Origin: Conchocele bisecta
Taxonomy: Eukaryota; Mollusca; Bivalvia; Lucinida; Thyasiridae
Direction of reading: 5' to 3'
DNA length: 64,000 nt
Assembly: GCA_029237695.1 (NCBI GenBank)
Contig: CM055265.1
Location: forward strand, 114,426,067 to 114,490,066
Part shown: piece after piece, positions 1-11,902 of the stretch
Position numbering within the stretch: the stretch's first letter is position 1
Layout: each line of letters opens with the position of its first letter
The notes under the pieces: generated by a model
Told to the model about the DNA's origin: nothing
Databases searched by the model: none
The model's input: only the letters and a program-made list of their open reading frames with translations
Position numbers and translations under genes: made by a program

Positions 1-806
1 TCACTACTCAATTTGAAAATCAATGCGTAAATCACATTGCTGTGCGTATTTTGTACTCCCACTTTTGATAATCAATGCGTATTCAACTATACTAATTGCG
101 TAAAATACGCCAATACGCACCTTATCTGGAGCTCTGTAATTGACCCCAACTTTCAACTTGCGATACTTGTATTTCAGAAATTATGCACAAACTTTCAGTA
201 TACTTTCTCACAATATCAGTTTATGCAATTCACTCAGACATGTGAAATATTCAACTCCGCATAAGTACAAGCACAAATGGAAACCCTCCCCCCTGAGGGA
301 TTTTTTATTGAAACTAAATTCAATTCCGAGTATTATGCCATTTGTATGCGCTCTGTAACCGGTTGTATAAATGTTTGGTACCACTTTGAAGTATACCACC
401 CTCGGACTTTTCGCAATTGTGAAAATCGCATTTGTCATTATCATTATCATACGTTTTGTATGTTTTCCGATGTATTCATGAATGTACAATGGAATGAAAT
501 TCAATTAAATATTATATTCTAATTCGGATGAAGAATTATGCATGTTTTACTACCCTACCCACTGGATTTCAATGGCACAACATCTACCTTAATAACTCCA
601 TAACAGTATGGTACTTTTGTAGTTTCCCTGTGTCAATGGTACCTATTAATTGCATATATGCCGAGTGTCTGATGTCTGCAGTGTATGATACAATGTTAAA
701 AACAAAGTATTTTCACCAATCCCTACCCACACATCTTACAATTGGAAGTTTACATGTAATGAATGTCATTTATTTTATGCAATGTCACTTCGTTATAAAT
801 TATTTA
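1..806. other. Non-coding AT-rich stretch, no gene seen
   Basis: No open frame here exceeds about 100 codons and none resembles a known family. The word CAATGCGTA recurs in the first 110 bases, which suggests a small decayed tandem repeat. Nothing else was recognised. Confidence 0.6.
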
Positions 807-810
807 ATAT

Positions 811-1166
811 AGGAATGAATGGCCTTTTTGTGAAATTTATCGGAGTATAAACTTGGAAAAGTCGCGGGAATACTGGACGAAGGCCGGAAGGCCTCATCCA
901 GTATTCCCGCGACTTTTCCAAGTTTATATCCCCGATAAATTCAACTAAAAGGCCATTCATTCCTTATAATTCCAGCATTTGAAATAAATTCATCAAGAAA
1001 ATGTGTTTATTTTCCGTTTTCTTAAGAATTATTTTAACTGCGCCTCACGGTTACGGAAAGTAGTTCGGCGTGGGAGTTTACTCGGATATACAATTTTGGA
1101 CAGATACTTGTTACGGGCCAATCAAATGTTAGGGAATTGTGGAAATATGTTTGTGCTGGAATTATA
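811..1166 (+). mobile_element. Family A hairpin-plus-tail element, copy A1
   Basis: Bases 811-964 form a near-perfect hairpin whose arms begin AGGAATGAATGGCC and meet at a GGCC-rich tip. A unique tail (966-1166) follows, bounded by TATAATTCCAGCA and its complement TGCTGGAATTATA. The same hairpin-tail junction recurs at 7.0, 23.5, 35.2 and 49.0 kb, so it is one element and not a chance nesting. There is no coding capacity; the frame through the arm (containing SREYWTRPSG) is a by-product. It is a non-autonomous element of unknown superfamily. Confidence 0.85.
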
Positions 1167-1267
1167 GGCACATGCAACTACTTAGGCACTACTAATAGCT
1201 ATCCGTGCGCACTTCAGAAAACTGTGTGCCCGAGAGTTCGTCTGTATGTCCGTCCGCTTCGCATTTA

Positions 1268-1605
1268 CTTAGTAAAGGTAACACCTACACTATGTGTCTC
1301 ATTATGCAAGTTTCTCTCTGTGTCTATTAATTGTATCAATTGTAATTGTATTTAATACTGCTTGCAATATATGCTTGATGCCCATATTCTGATTACATAA
1401 AGTAGTTTTAACTATTTCCCACCAACTGAATTCGCAATGGCCATTTTACATGCAATAATTATTCTTACTTTATACACTGCCAGATACTTATGAAAGGTTC
1501 CAATGAACGTGTAGCTACTAACACCTATTAATTATCCACTCATATTTCAGATACAGAATGCATGTCTGTTAGGCTCTCTATATGTCCATTTCATATGTAT
1601 TTGTG
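1268..1605 (+). repeat. Left part of inverted segmental duplicate (pairs with 58.16-58.75 kb)
   Basis: Read forward, this stretch aligns with the reverse complement of about 58165-58755. Shared landmarks include GTGTCTATTAATTGTATCAA, GCCCATATTCTGA and CTCTCTATATGTCCATTTC. The alignment stops at about 1605, where a 4-kb insertion begins, and resumes at 5591. Confidence 0.8.
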
Positions 1606-1790
1606 GAGGGGCACATTGAAGAGAATTGGCTTAAAAACGACGTCTGTTCAACCCAAGAGAGCAAAAGCAACGACTATGCTAGATTGATACATCATATCTT
1701 CCTGAACATGAATCTGGTGTCGGTCAATCAAATCAGGTGGGACAATGTCACGTTTGGGGTCATTAAGTGCAAGTAGGTCAAACGAGTTCA
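1606..1790 (+). repeat. Left terminal inverted repeat of the 4.0-kb element
   Basis: Matches the reverse complement of 5432-5590 over most of its length, with indels. The best block is about 1650-1745 (GAGAGCAAAAGCAACGACTA, CAAATCAGGTGGGACAATGT). Confidence 0.75.
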
Positions 1791-4700
1791 AAATGTATTT
1801 ATATAAGTAGATGACATGTACGTGCATATCATGCCTGAAATATCAGATAAAGTTGTTTAAATTGTTGAGTATTCTTCCTTAGGACATATATGAAACGATT
1901 CTGTTTTATGGTGGTTCAAATCGTTATGTATTTTGCGATTATCAAAATAAATAGCTACACTTTCATGCACTTTTATATTTTAATTGTTTCCCTTTGCTTG
2001 TTATGATTGCATGTGTTCTTTACAAAAATAAATGAGTACATGTAATATACTTCTTATTTGACCATGTTGGGATATTCAAGTATCGCTTAATATCTTAGGC
2101 GCTGTTGGTCGACAAAATAGTACAGACACATAATTGGAAATCATATTTGTAATATTTAAAAAATGCGAGGCTTGTGTTCCAACCTGTACCGAATGATCTT
2201 TCGCCACAAACAAACGTAAATCAAAGATGGCCGCCAACATGGATACAATTCTGACACATCTATATTAAGTAGGGTATTCATCAACGACATAGCATATGCC
2301 ACACCATAAACTATATGTTTCAGTGTTTCCGATGACAACTTAAAGAATAATATTTAAGGACCGCTATTTTGGTTACCAAGATGGCTACTATATTGCGTAG
2401 TTTTATAATATGAGCTATCAACAAAATATTAGTGCAAGTCATGGATAACAAGTTTCTAGCCGTAACATGGTAATGGACAGTAAACGATTGCATATACTGG
2501 ATTTCAAGTGAAAACTAATTCTGAATACATGTTGACATGTTCAAAGGAAATAGGAACGTATTTACAGTTACAGCTAGGTATTCATGCATTTGAGTGAATC
2601 CAAATAACGCCCGTGTCTAATACATGTATTCGGATATAAATAAAATACATGCCAGGCTGGGAGCATGTTAATGGTAATTTAACGATGGGGTTAATTCTTA
2701 GCCAGGGAGCGCGATATTCCTGGCTTGGCCCTTATGCGCATGTCCAGCTTTCTTGTAGGCGAGAGTTGAATCCGGCTAACCCCGTTATAAGAGGAATACA
2801 ACCAGTGCTAATCCTACTACATTTATAGGGAGGGGGGGGGGGGCTAAGTTACTATAGTGTGGTGAAGACCTGACAGTATATCTGGTTTGTCTAATGTTAG
2901 GGCTGGATAAAAACTTTATGCCAATATTCAGTTACCCGCCCCCATCCATGCAGATGAAATCAGCTGTCGATAGTCCGTTTGAAGCCATTAAACATTAAAC
3001 CGTTCGGTAATCTATCATTTTAACTTTAACATGGCCATGAACGTCAATGTTGCATTTCATTATTGCAACAGGTCCGTAGCCAGGTGGTCGGTGCGGTCTA
3101 ACGACCCCTCCCCTACCTCCCCCGTCCTGCTTTGAGGTCCACTGTTGCATGCACTAAAACAAGAATTATTATCAATACGTAGTAATACTTATGCAAGCAG
3201 GAGAGTCGTTTTATGTGTTCAATCTCTGCTGAGAATGTATAAAATGGCATTTCAGACCACCTGAATTTCATAATTGTCTGGGAGAGCATGGCCCGGACCC
3301 CCTAGCTGCCTCGGGCCATTCAAGCCCTCGAAAAGACTCCCTGTTTCAAAATGTCTGGGTACGAGCCTGTTGCATACATCGAAACCATAAGATACCGGTA
3401 CATTCCATGCGGATATTGAGTCATTTTCCATTTTAGCGAAGCCTACTATCTATATATGAAACGATAATCATGTATTAATGCGGTACACGAAATGGTAGGA
3501 ACAGCGATTGACATATCAAAGGGAAGTTGATGAGTTCTGAAGTTGACCGGCTACCATTAACACCTACCATTATTCACTTCCCACATAATGAAAGCTGCGT
3601 TTTTTTTCATAACGAAAATGTATGCTTAGCCTTTGGATTAAAAAACCACGCCATTGCATTTTGAGCTATATAAGTATTATGCTAAAGACCCCATTAGTGC
3701 GCTATAGAAGACTGATATGGGAATATCCATTCTACTGTGTTTGCATACGTTATAATCCCACCATTTATACTTGAAAAGCATGCATCGACACATTCATTAT
3801 TATAACAAAGTCGTAATATTATTTTGTTTCAAATGAACATGGTTGATTAGTAAAATTATATCAGAAAGTTCAATCGTCCGTGTCTATGCACACCAACATA
3901 CGACATTTAAATAGGATTTTAAGACACCAAACAGCGACACTTATGTTCACATGCACGTATTTGGGTAGTGCTATGTTAAATATATAGAGCATATAATTGT
4001 ACCCATATGTCTTATATGACGAAATTGCGATTCATGGATAGCTAATTGTACACAAATCAACCAAACAACCACTTTCCTGTGCAAAACCGCAATTCCCGTG
4101 ACTGGATTTTCATATAACCGGGTTTGGGCTAACCTGGAAGCGAAACGTGTAAAGCTAAACATTGACACATACCTCATCTGAGGCCTCTACATCATGAGCA
4201 TTCGTTACAACAGATGCTTTATATATGTGACACGCATAGACCGCTGTCAATATTGATTTCAGTGCAGGGGACGGGACATTTGTTGATGAGAACATAATAT
4301 GTTAATTGAGAATATATTTTCATTTATAAGCGATGATTAAACATGCAGCCATACTGAAAGTTTTGCTGAAATAGAATATGCTGATCTGCCTTATACAGAC
4401 TTATGGTTATATGGGACAGTTATTAACTATTTTAGTGTATTTTCAATGTATGTATATCGGTATATCCACTCGTGAAAATGGATATTCACGGAAACAGAAA
4501 CTGTAATAAAAACTATTTGATTATTGTCGTATTTACATGAATTGTTTTAATGGCATATTCTATCATCTTGGTTATAATTAAGTAACGTGAGTGAAATGTC
4601 ATGGTACTTAGCCGCACACCAGCATATAAAATTCTGACTTTACAACAAGTGAAACCTAATTCAATCATCCACAAGTGTATTAACAGCGAACTACTAGTTT

Positions 4701-5431
4701 GAAAACATGTGGGTTTGTCCTATAAAGGAATTTAAAAGTAAATGAAAATAAACGCAATATATTAAAATAGCCTAAATGAGGAGACCATTTTGAATAAATA
4801 AAATTATAAATGACTTCAAAATCAAGTGTGTCCAACTTACTGATTTAACCGCCTAACAGAATGAAGAAGTGTAAATAAGTAAAGCAAAAGTAAACATGAT
4901 ATCCAATAACTTTCGAGTATTTTTTTAAACATGGCGGCCATTTTTAATTAAACACGCTCTTTAAGAAGGGCTTAAATATATATCTATGTTTTTAATATCA
5001 TATCTCAGATGAAAATCAAACTAATATGTTCATATATAGCTTAGTTCCAAGATATGGTCCACCACAGTGTAGATAATGCAGCCTGATCTTGATAAATATT
5101 TGGCGTCCATTTTGGATTCACATGAATTTGCTAGCCTCCATCTATGTTTAAAATGAATACATGGTATCCAAAGGTTTTTTCTGCGTCCGTACGATCAAGA
5201 TATAAGTGTCTATTTGTTTTCATTCATCAAATAAGTACACATTTCAGGCTAAATATTTATGCTTGGCGGCCATCTTGAATATATTGATACTCTCAACGAT
5301 AGAGATTTCCCAGCAAACCGAATCGCTTTATATATGCCCCATAAAGCAATCATCACCAATAAAACTTACTTTATCGGAATTTTATCTTATGCATGTAAAT
5401 ATTGTATTATCAAAATAGAGTGAGTTTTGCA

Positions 5432-5590
5432 TTCATTTGACTCATTTGTACTTAATTACATTGTCCCACCTGATTTGATTGACCGACACCGGATTCGTGT
5501 TCAGGATGATATCCTGTATTGATTTGAAAGTAGTCGTTGCTTTTGCTCTCTCAGGTTGCACACAATTCATTTTATAGGTGCTTGCCCCCC
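5432..5590 (-). repeat. Right terminal inverted repeat of the 4.0-kb element
   Basis: Inverted partner of 1606-1790. Its outer end reads TGCCCCCC on the plus strand at about 5583-5590, just before TACTATATGCAACC, where the duplicated flank resumes. Confidence 0.75.
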
Positions 5591-6195
5591 TACTATATGC
5601 AACCATGACAATTGACATGCTTACTATGTTGTGTATTCCAATATAAATGTCTTCAATACACATAATTATTACGTTCAGCTGCTGACAGGCCTTTAAAAAC
5701 CATTAAGTAAAATACATGTAAATAAATAAATATAATTATTACTGTCAAAAGTATAGGTCGTAGGTACTAATTTTCACATTGGATATTTAAATAATACCTG
5801 TTCTACCGTGCTGCATGAACGATTTGTAGCACATATCACTCCATGTATGAGACAGTAAATACTAAAATACAGAACATTAAAACTGGACAAATACATTGTT
5901 TGTACACTTGCAAGATGACAGCCACGCAAGTAAATGCGCTTGCCTGACATGGAAACAAAAATAGGTAGTAGAACCGATGAAACTGGGATATATATGTATC
6001 GTTCATGCCAATAATATACCCTCCACTCATTCCTAGTCATCAGCAGTAGCAGGTTTCGAATGTGTAGTTGGCTCATGTACATATAAAATCATGTATATAT
6101 ATATATATATATATACATGTATATATATACAGCTACTATGCACGCATACATAAAATACATTCTCAAATATGTTTCAACATTCGGTGTTCTTAATT
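5591..6195 (+). repeat. Second part of inverted segmental duplicate (pairs with 57.24-58.16 kb)
   Basis: Aligns with the reverse complement of about 57240-58160. Landmarks are ATGCAACCA, ACTATGTTGTGTATT, TATAGGTCGTAGGTACTAA, GGTAGTAGAACCGATGAAAC and CAACATTCGGTGTTCTTAAT. There are several indels, and the (TA)n tract at 6093 is an expansion private to this copy. No coding potential is evident. Confidence 0.8.
6093..6130. repeat. (TA)n microsatellite
   Basis: Alternating TA run interrupted once by CATGTA. Confidence 0.95.
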
Positions 6196-6314
6196 ATAGC
6201 ACAGTCACGTGTTATTCTATACCTGACATTGTCATATGCCATCATAGCATTTGGATAAGAGCTTCAATGTAGGCTTTGTAGTTCATACTATGCCAAAATA
6301 AACATTTTTAGGTC

Positions 6315-6860
6315 TTACACAATCATGTCGCAATCAGTGTAGACGCTGATCAGACTGTACAACAATGGTTGGGGTATGCTCTTATTGCAGACTTCAAAAT
6401 AGAGGCTGTTTAGTGTTATATACTGGGAATATGTAATCTAATATTTTTGCCCAAATTCCTAAGTTCTATGCACACCACAATCAGTGTAGACCCTGATCAG
6501 TCGGCGCAATGGTGCTGACTGGTCAGGCTATACTCTGATTGCAGACTTCAGAAAAGAGTTGTTTTGTATTTTGGACTGTGAACATTTATCATTCATGTAC
6601 ACATGTGCAAACTTTTCACAATCATGTCACAATCAGTATATACCCGGATCAGACTGTACAGCAGTGCAGGCTGGTTGGGCTCTTATTGCAGACTTCAGAA
6701 TAGAGTCTGGTTAGTGTTATGTACTGGGAATATTTAATCTATAATTTTTTCCCAAATTCCTAAGTTTTATGCACACAGCAATCAGTGTAGACCCAGATCA
6801 GACGACACAATGGTGCTGACTGGTCAGGCTATTCTTCGATTGCAGACTTCAGAAGTTAAT
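6315..6860 (+). repeat. Two ~299-bp direct repeats of family G-like sequence
   Basis: The block starting AATCATGTCGCAATCAGTGT at 6321 recurs 299 bases later as AATCATGTCACAATCAGTAT. Each unit contains paired TGATCAGAC / GATCAGTC segments and GATTGCAGACTTCAGAA. It is a tandem pair of a dispersed repeat related to family G. Confidence 0.8.
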
Positions 6861-7050
6861 TAATTTGAGTATAAAGAGGGAAACTATATAATATTACATT
6901 TAACGGTAGAAAATAACAGGCTCACGCTGCTTATTATATATGTCCCAAACTATAATAATCCAAAAGTTTTTGAAGGCGTATTTCGTGAGTCAGAAGCAGT
7001 TGGTAACAATACAATAATTATTTGTGGTATTTCAACTTGGTTCAAGATCC

Positions 7051-7402
7051 TATAATTCCAGCACAAAAATATTTACACAATTCCCTAACATTTGATTGGC
7101 CCGTAGCAAGTCTCTGTACACAATTTATATCCGAGTAAACTCCCACGCCGAACTACTTTCCGTAACACGTGAGGCGCAGTTCAAATAATTCTTAAGAAAA
7201 CGGAAAATAAATACATTTTCTTGATGCATATATGCTGGAATTAAAAGAAATGAATGGCCTTTTTGTGGAATTTATCGGGTATATAAACTTGGAAAAGTCG
7301 CGGGAATACTGGACGAGGCCTTCCGGCCTTCGTCCAGTATTCCCGCGACTTTTCCAAGTTTATACCCCGATAAATTCCACAGAAAGGCCATTCATTGCTA
7401 TA
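7051..7402 (-). mobile_element. Family A element, copy A2 (reverse orientation)
   Basis: The tail comes first (TATAATTCCAGCAC at 7051 to TGCTGGAATTA at 7243) and the hairpin follows (7246-7402). This copy abuts the 5' truncated end of the LINE fragment. The open frame across 7232-7477 is hairpin sequence and not a gene. Confidence 0.85.
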
Positions 7403-7474
7403 AACATAGACTATAAAAACTATAACAATATCAATAATCGTAGAGCAAGGGAAATGTACTGGAATTTAAAACAA

Positions 7475-8316
7475 TAATTATGGCACTAAATATCTCTAAC
7501 TTTGTAAAAGGTAAATCTCGTTGGAAATATAATAATTCACTATTAATGGAATTAGATTACATGAAAGCAATTTAAGACAAGATATTAGACATTAGAAAGC
7601 AATATGCCATACCAGTGTATGAATTTGATAGCATTGACAGGGTACCAAATGATGAAATAAAATTTAACATAAATTATTAACTGTTTCTAAAGACATTACT
7701 GAATGGAAATACGTGGCAAGTCAATATCATATTCCAGTTCTATAAACAAAATAAGAGACACACGAGAACAAGAACTTCTAAAACTTATAAATGAAATAGA
7801 ACAAAAGCTTTCACTGGAAAACATCACACAACTAGACTTGTTAAACAAAACGAATTACAAACAATACAAAAAGAAAAAACAAAAGGGTATATTATAAGAT
7901 CACGAGTACAATGGATTGAAGATGGAGAAAAACCAACAACATTTTTGTGTAACCTTTAATCACATAACTATATCAGCAAAAGCATTCAACAACTAGTAAG
8001 AGAAAATGGTGATAATGTGACTGATCAGTTTGAAATTGTAGAAGAAACGAAATTAATTTATCAAAACCTATATTCAGAAAAAGATACAGAACAGAACTTT
8101 GATTTAGACACTGAACTAAATTGTCCAGATATCCCAAAACTCACCACAGAAGAGGCAGATAAGTTGGAAGGTATGTTGACCTACACCGAATTGACTCAGC
8201 AATTAAAAACTATGGAAAATAATAAAAGTGCAGGATCGGACGGATTTAGTGCAGACTTTTTGAAAGTATTCTGGCAGGATTTGGGCCATTTTGTTGTAAG
8301 AGCAATAAACTAAGGA
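7475..8316 (+). pseudogene. LINE ORF2 remnant: linker and N-terminal RT segment
   Basis: The frame at 7475-7580 gives KGKSRWKYNNSLL, matching the segment between endonuclease and RT in L1/Tx1-type ORF2. About 7890-7960 gives RSRVQWIEDGEKPTTF. Bases 8017-8313 are open for 98 codons and include NKSAGSDGFSADFLKVFWQD, the conserved entry to the RT domain. Stops near 7573, 7678 and 7960 and frame changes break the gene. A stop at 8311-8313 ends this segment where the family normally continues. Confidence 0.85.
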
Positions 8317-9151
8317 TACTGTCATGCAAAACGATCAACAACACAAACGGAAATGAACAATTGCATGCTTACCCAAAGAAGATTTCAGATGAAAAACTAT
8401 CGACCAATTTTATTATTGAATACAATGTATAAAATAGCTTCAGGTGCAATTGCAAATAGAATAAAAGTGGTGCTAGTACATTAATCCATAACGATCAGAC
8501 AGGTTTTGTAGCAGGTCGTTACATGGAAGAAAATACAAGATTAATATATGATATACTACAGTACACAGAAGACAATGATATACCAGGGTTACTATTGTTA
8601 ATTGATTTTGAAAAGGCATTTGACTCGGCTTCATGGAATTTCATTAGAAACACACTATATTTTTTTTCAAATTCGTGAACTCATTAAGAAAATGAGTTAA
8701 AGTATTATACAGAAGCTCAAAACTAACTGTTCTACAGTGTGGCACCTCTCTTCCCTTTTTAATGTCGGTTGCGGGTGCAGACAAGGAGATCCTGTATCAC
8801 CATATATATTCATTTAATGTGCAGAAATATTAGCAATCAGAATTCGAAATAATAGTCACATTAAAGGAATTGTGGTTAATAATACAGAAATCAAACTTTT
8901 AAGCTTCGCAGACGACACTTCACTTGTACTGGATGGCAGTGAATCGTTGAATAATACGCTAAAGGAATTGAAAACAATGGAAAATATATCTGGTTCAAAA
9001 GTAAACTTTGAGAAGACACATGTTATAAGGATAGTTAAACATAATGTTAGCTCTGACACAATCAAAACACAATTTAAAATAGCATGGTGTCAAACTGATT
9101 TTAAACTTTTAGGCATACACTTTCATATTGATTTAAATAAAACGATGGAGC
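8317..9151 (+). pseudogene. LINE ORF2 remnant: RT palm with catalytic aspartates
   Basis: Shifted frames encode NYRPILLLNTMYKIASGA (8395-8448), NDQTGFVAGRYMEENTR (from 8490) and LIDFEKAFDSASWNF (8599-8643), where the FEKAFD aspartate is the first catalytic residue. GCRQGDPVSPY lies at about 8771-8803. FADDT follows, with both aspartates at 8911-8916. The order and spacing are those of a non-LTR RT palm. Frameshifts around 8320, 8480 and 8660 and a stop near 8814 inactivate it. The reading continues as LGIHFHIDLNKTMEL to 9151, where B1 interrupts. Confidence 0.88.
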
Positions 9152-9653
9152 TTAAAGGTACTTGGCAACTCAGTAGGTACAACATATTCTTTATAGGAAT
9201 TAAATAAGTGTATAAGTGTGTCACTATTCCACCAGTTCTAAAGAATACGAGTGTCCGCTATACAGATATAATAATTTAGTAATATATATTTTACTGATAG
9301 TGACGCGCGTTGGTTATTTTAATATGCAAATGAGGCATGGTATTTTTTAATTATTTATACTAATTAAATGTGTCACCTGAAAAAAATAATGTTTTCGACA
9401 GATTTTAAAGTATGATAATTGCACATCAAGAAATAAATACACAGTATAAATAGTGATGTCCGTTAACATTTTAAGAAAACACGGTTATCGCCACTGCTAT
9501 CAGTGTGGAAAGTTACGTCTGATATAAAATGTATATTAATGTCAATCAATACGTGTAATGGTGAATGAATGTTTATTTTGCCAGAAAATGTCTGAGATGA
9601 TGTCTCTGATATAAAGAACAGTGTGTGCCTACTGAGTGGGCATGTATCTTTAA
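9152..9653. mobile_element. Family B TTAA-flanked MITE, copy B1, inside the LINE
   Basis: TTAA at 9152-9155 and at 9650-9653 bracket the insertion. The ends are inverted repeats (AAAGGTACTTGGCAACTCAG against CTGAGTGGGCATGTATCTTT). Removing the element plus one TTAA rejoins the LINE in frame (GAG CTT AAT TTG AAT), which dates B1 after the LINE. TTAA preference and about 0.5-kb size suggest a piggyBac-type non-autonomous element. No coding capacity. Confidence 0.9.
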
Positions 9654-10122
9654 TTTGAATCCAAAACAGCTTAAGCTACAAAATCCAATTAATCACTGGA
9701 AATGTAGAATACTTACAGCTTTAGGTAGACGTACAGTAATTAAAACCCTATTAGTACCAACATTAAACCACATGTTTATGTCATTACCTAATCCTAATGA
9801 CAAAATCCTAAAAAAGATAAACAATATGTTATACGAGTTATTATGGCAAGGCCCTGCAAAGATTAAAAGTTCAGTAGTTACAAAATGTTATCTAGAAGGT
9901 GGACTAAGAATGATAAATCCTTCTGCTTTTGTTAATGCATTAACACTAAGTTGGATTAGAAGGATTATTGTGAACAATGGCAAATGGTTAGATATTCTAA
10001 AAACATATGTTAATGTTGAGCGACTATTTTCTATGGGAACAAAATATATTGAAGACAAGGGCGTAAACATTAATCCATTTTGGAAAGATGTTTTTCGAGC
10101 ATATACAGACAGAATGAATTAA
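9654..10122 (+). pseudogene. LINE ORF2 remnant: post-RT connector region
   Basis: After the MITE the frame resumes with LNPKQLKLQNPINHWKCR, then GRRTVIKTLLVPTLNHMF, ELLWQGPAKIK and LEGGLRMINPSAFVNALTLS. These are the typical conserved stations downstream of the RT in L1/Tx1-type ORF2. The open frame runs to a stop at 10120-10122. The apparent methionine at 9625 lies inside the MITE and is not a real start. Confidence 0.85.
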
Positions 10123-11052
10123 GCACAAAAACAGACTTAACAAATATAGAAATATGTTTGGCTAATAGTCTATTTTACAACACCAACATAAAAATTGATG
10201 GCACAACAATATATTTTAAATAACTATATGACAAAGGAATCAGATTCATACATGACATGTTCAATGTTGTCAATCAAGTCTTTACATCGGAATAGTTTAA
10301 TCACCATACAGGCATCAATTTTCTACAATATCAAGGTATAATATCATTATTGAAATCCCTATCAAAAAAACATAAACTAACAGTAACAAAAAAGTTAGAA
10401 AACCTATAATTCCAACACCATTGACACTTAATCTAAGATCACACAAGGGTTCTAAGGACATGTATAGCATACTAAACACAGAAATACCTACTGGCAAACA
10501 GAAATGGAATGCGATTTGAATTTAGTGTTGACAATTGAAAATCTATATACCAAGAACCATTTAGAACCACAAAAAATACATGTTTAAGATGGTTACAAGT
10601 TAGAATAAACCATGATATATTAGTGCAAATACCTTCTTATATAGGATAGGAGTGATAAACAACGATTTATGCAACCTATGCAACTCGGATATAGAAACCA
10701 TTAGACAAATTTTCTGCCAGTGTCCTCAAACACAAACATTGCTAACCAACCTGATAGAATTGCTAACAAATAATAACATAACGATAGAGCTAACATAAAC
10801 ATATTGTTATTTCGGCTTTTTGAACATGTTAAATCTGAAATTGACAAAATTATATTCATGGAAACAAAAGCGTACATATATCGATCAAGAACAATAACAC
10901 AGAATCTATATGTTACTGCACTAAAAATAAAGCTGACATCAACATATAAAATCCAGCGTCAAATTGCGCAAGACAATAACACATTAGAAAACTTTGATGC
11001 AATATGGAACAATAATTACAAAACTATATTCCTGAATGCACAACACCCTTGA
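10123..11052 (+). pseudogene. LINE ORF2 remnant: C-terminal region with cysteine cluster
   Basis: Multiple frames are used. The segment at about 10663-10740 reads DLCNLCNSDIETIRQIFCQC, a CxxC...C pattern like the C-terminal zinc-binding segment of L1/Tx1 LINEs. The last open part (10804-11052, 82 codons) is lysine-rich and ends the recognisable ORF. Confidence 0.7.
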
Positions 11053-11580
11053 ATGACGATTTAGTAAACAGAGGTACTATCAAATACAAATGCATGTTAA
11101 TACAATATCTCAATGTTATTAAGGACCCATGTGGCCCCTGATCATCTAATGTTTCATGCATAATTGCTTCAAAAATGTGATCGGATATATGCATAACATA
11201 CATGTGAACATTCTCTTCATACTGTATCCTACACAGTGCATGGAGTTGCCATGTCGGCCATCTTAGTGTGTACCAGACATCAGCATGTTTTGCCTCTATT
11301 TGCGTTTGACACATACCACTAATACTATGACAAACACATTGAATAAACGTTGGTGCAACCTGATGGGGATATATACGGTTTTAACATGTGGCATATGCAC
11401 TTCTAATAATAGACAGTTCATCAGTTTGACATTTTACACATTGAAAACGTGTCCATTGTATATGTTGTGAGTGAGGGGAGGAATGCTCAGATATCTAGCT
11501 TTCGGTGTAGTCTGCCGAAATAATATGTATATGACGTTGTCGTTCTGTATATCTGGGACGTATATCACCAACTGTTATTA
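11053..11580. other. Non-coding stretch, nothing recognised
   Basis: Only short frames; no repeat seen elsewhere in the window. It may include LINE 3' UTR, but no A-rich tail marks an end. Confidence 0.5.
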
Positions 11581-11805
11581 TATTTGCTGCCATATTATTT
11601 ACTGTTAGTGTCAAATCCTCCAAGTGGTGAAACTGTCCGATAACATGTACAAACTAAAATGGCGGAGATGCAACTCGATGCTCTTTATAATATATTCCAA
11701 GAATAACAGGGTCAGATATACTTTATATAGATATTTAGTCACGTGTATGATTCTACTACATTTGAAACAAAATGTCATATTCTATACAGTCGGTCCATAA
11801 CCAGC
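11581..11805 (+). repeat. Dispersed repeat family J, copy 1
   Basis: Matches 15302-15517 almost base for base. Shared words include TTTGCTGCCATATTATTT, CCAAGTGGTGAAACTGTCCG and AACATGTACAAACTAA followed by ATGGCGGAGATG. No ORF. The two copies lie 3.7 kb apart in the same orientation. Confidence 0.85.
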
Positions 11806-11902
11806 CACCAACCTTACATATTATTCGATTCATTTCTAATCATACACCATATTGTATTTTTCGTGTATTCGCGTACATATGTTTGGACATGTTTTCATTA
11901 TG

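Larger units (their letters stand above)
1606..5590. mobile_element. 4.0-kb insertion with ~185-bp terminal inverted repeats
   Basis: Both ends start with a GGGGCA-type word and carry long inverted repeats (1606-1790 and 5432-5590). They share AGAGCAAAAGCAACGACT and GTGTCGGTCAATCAAATCAG. The duplicate at 57.2-58.8 kb runs straight through the corresponding point, so it serves as a related empty site. The interior is AT-rich with no frame above about 70 codons, so this is a non-autonomous or fully decayed DNA transposon. A target duplication of the type TATNTAT is possible but not clean. Superfamily unknown. Confidence 0.7.
7475..11052 (+). mobile_element. 5'-truncated L1/Tx1-like LINE, interrupted by MITE B1
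   Basis: Fragments in several plus-strand frames read in order as a non-LTR retrotransposon ORF2: a linker with KSRWKYNNSLL, a reverse transcriptase, a thumb/connector region, and a C-terminal cysteine cluster. The apurinic endonuclease expected at the N-terminus is missing; element A2 lies immediately upstream. A family B MITE occupies 9152-9653. No poly-A tail or target duplication was seen at the 3' side near 11052. The non-LTR assignment is firm. The L1/Tx1 lineage is inferred from motif wording and spacing. Confidence 0.88.
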
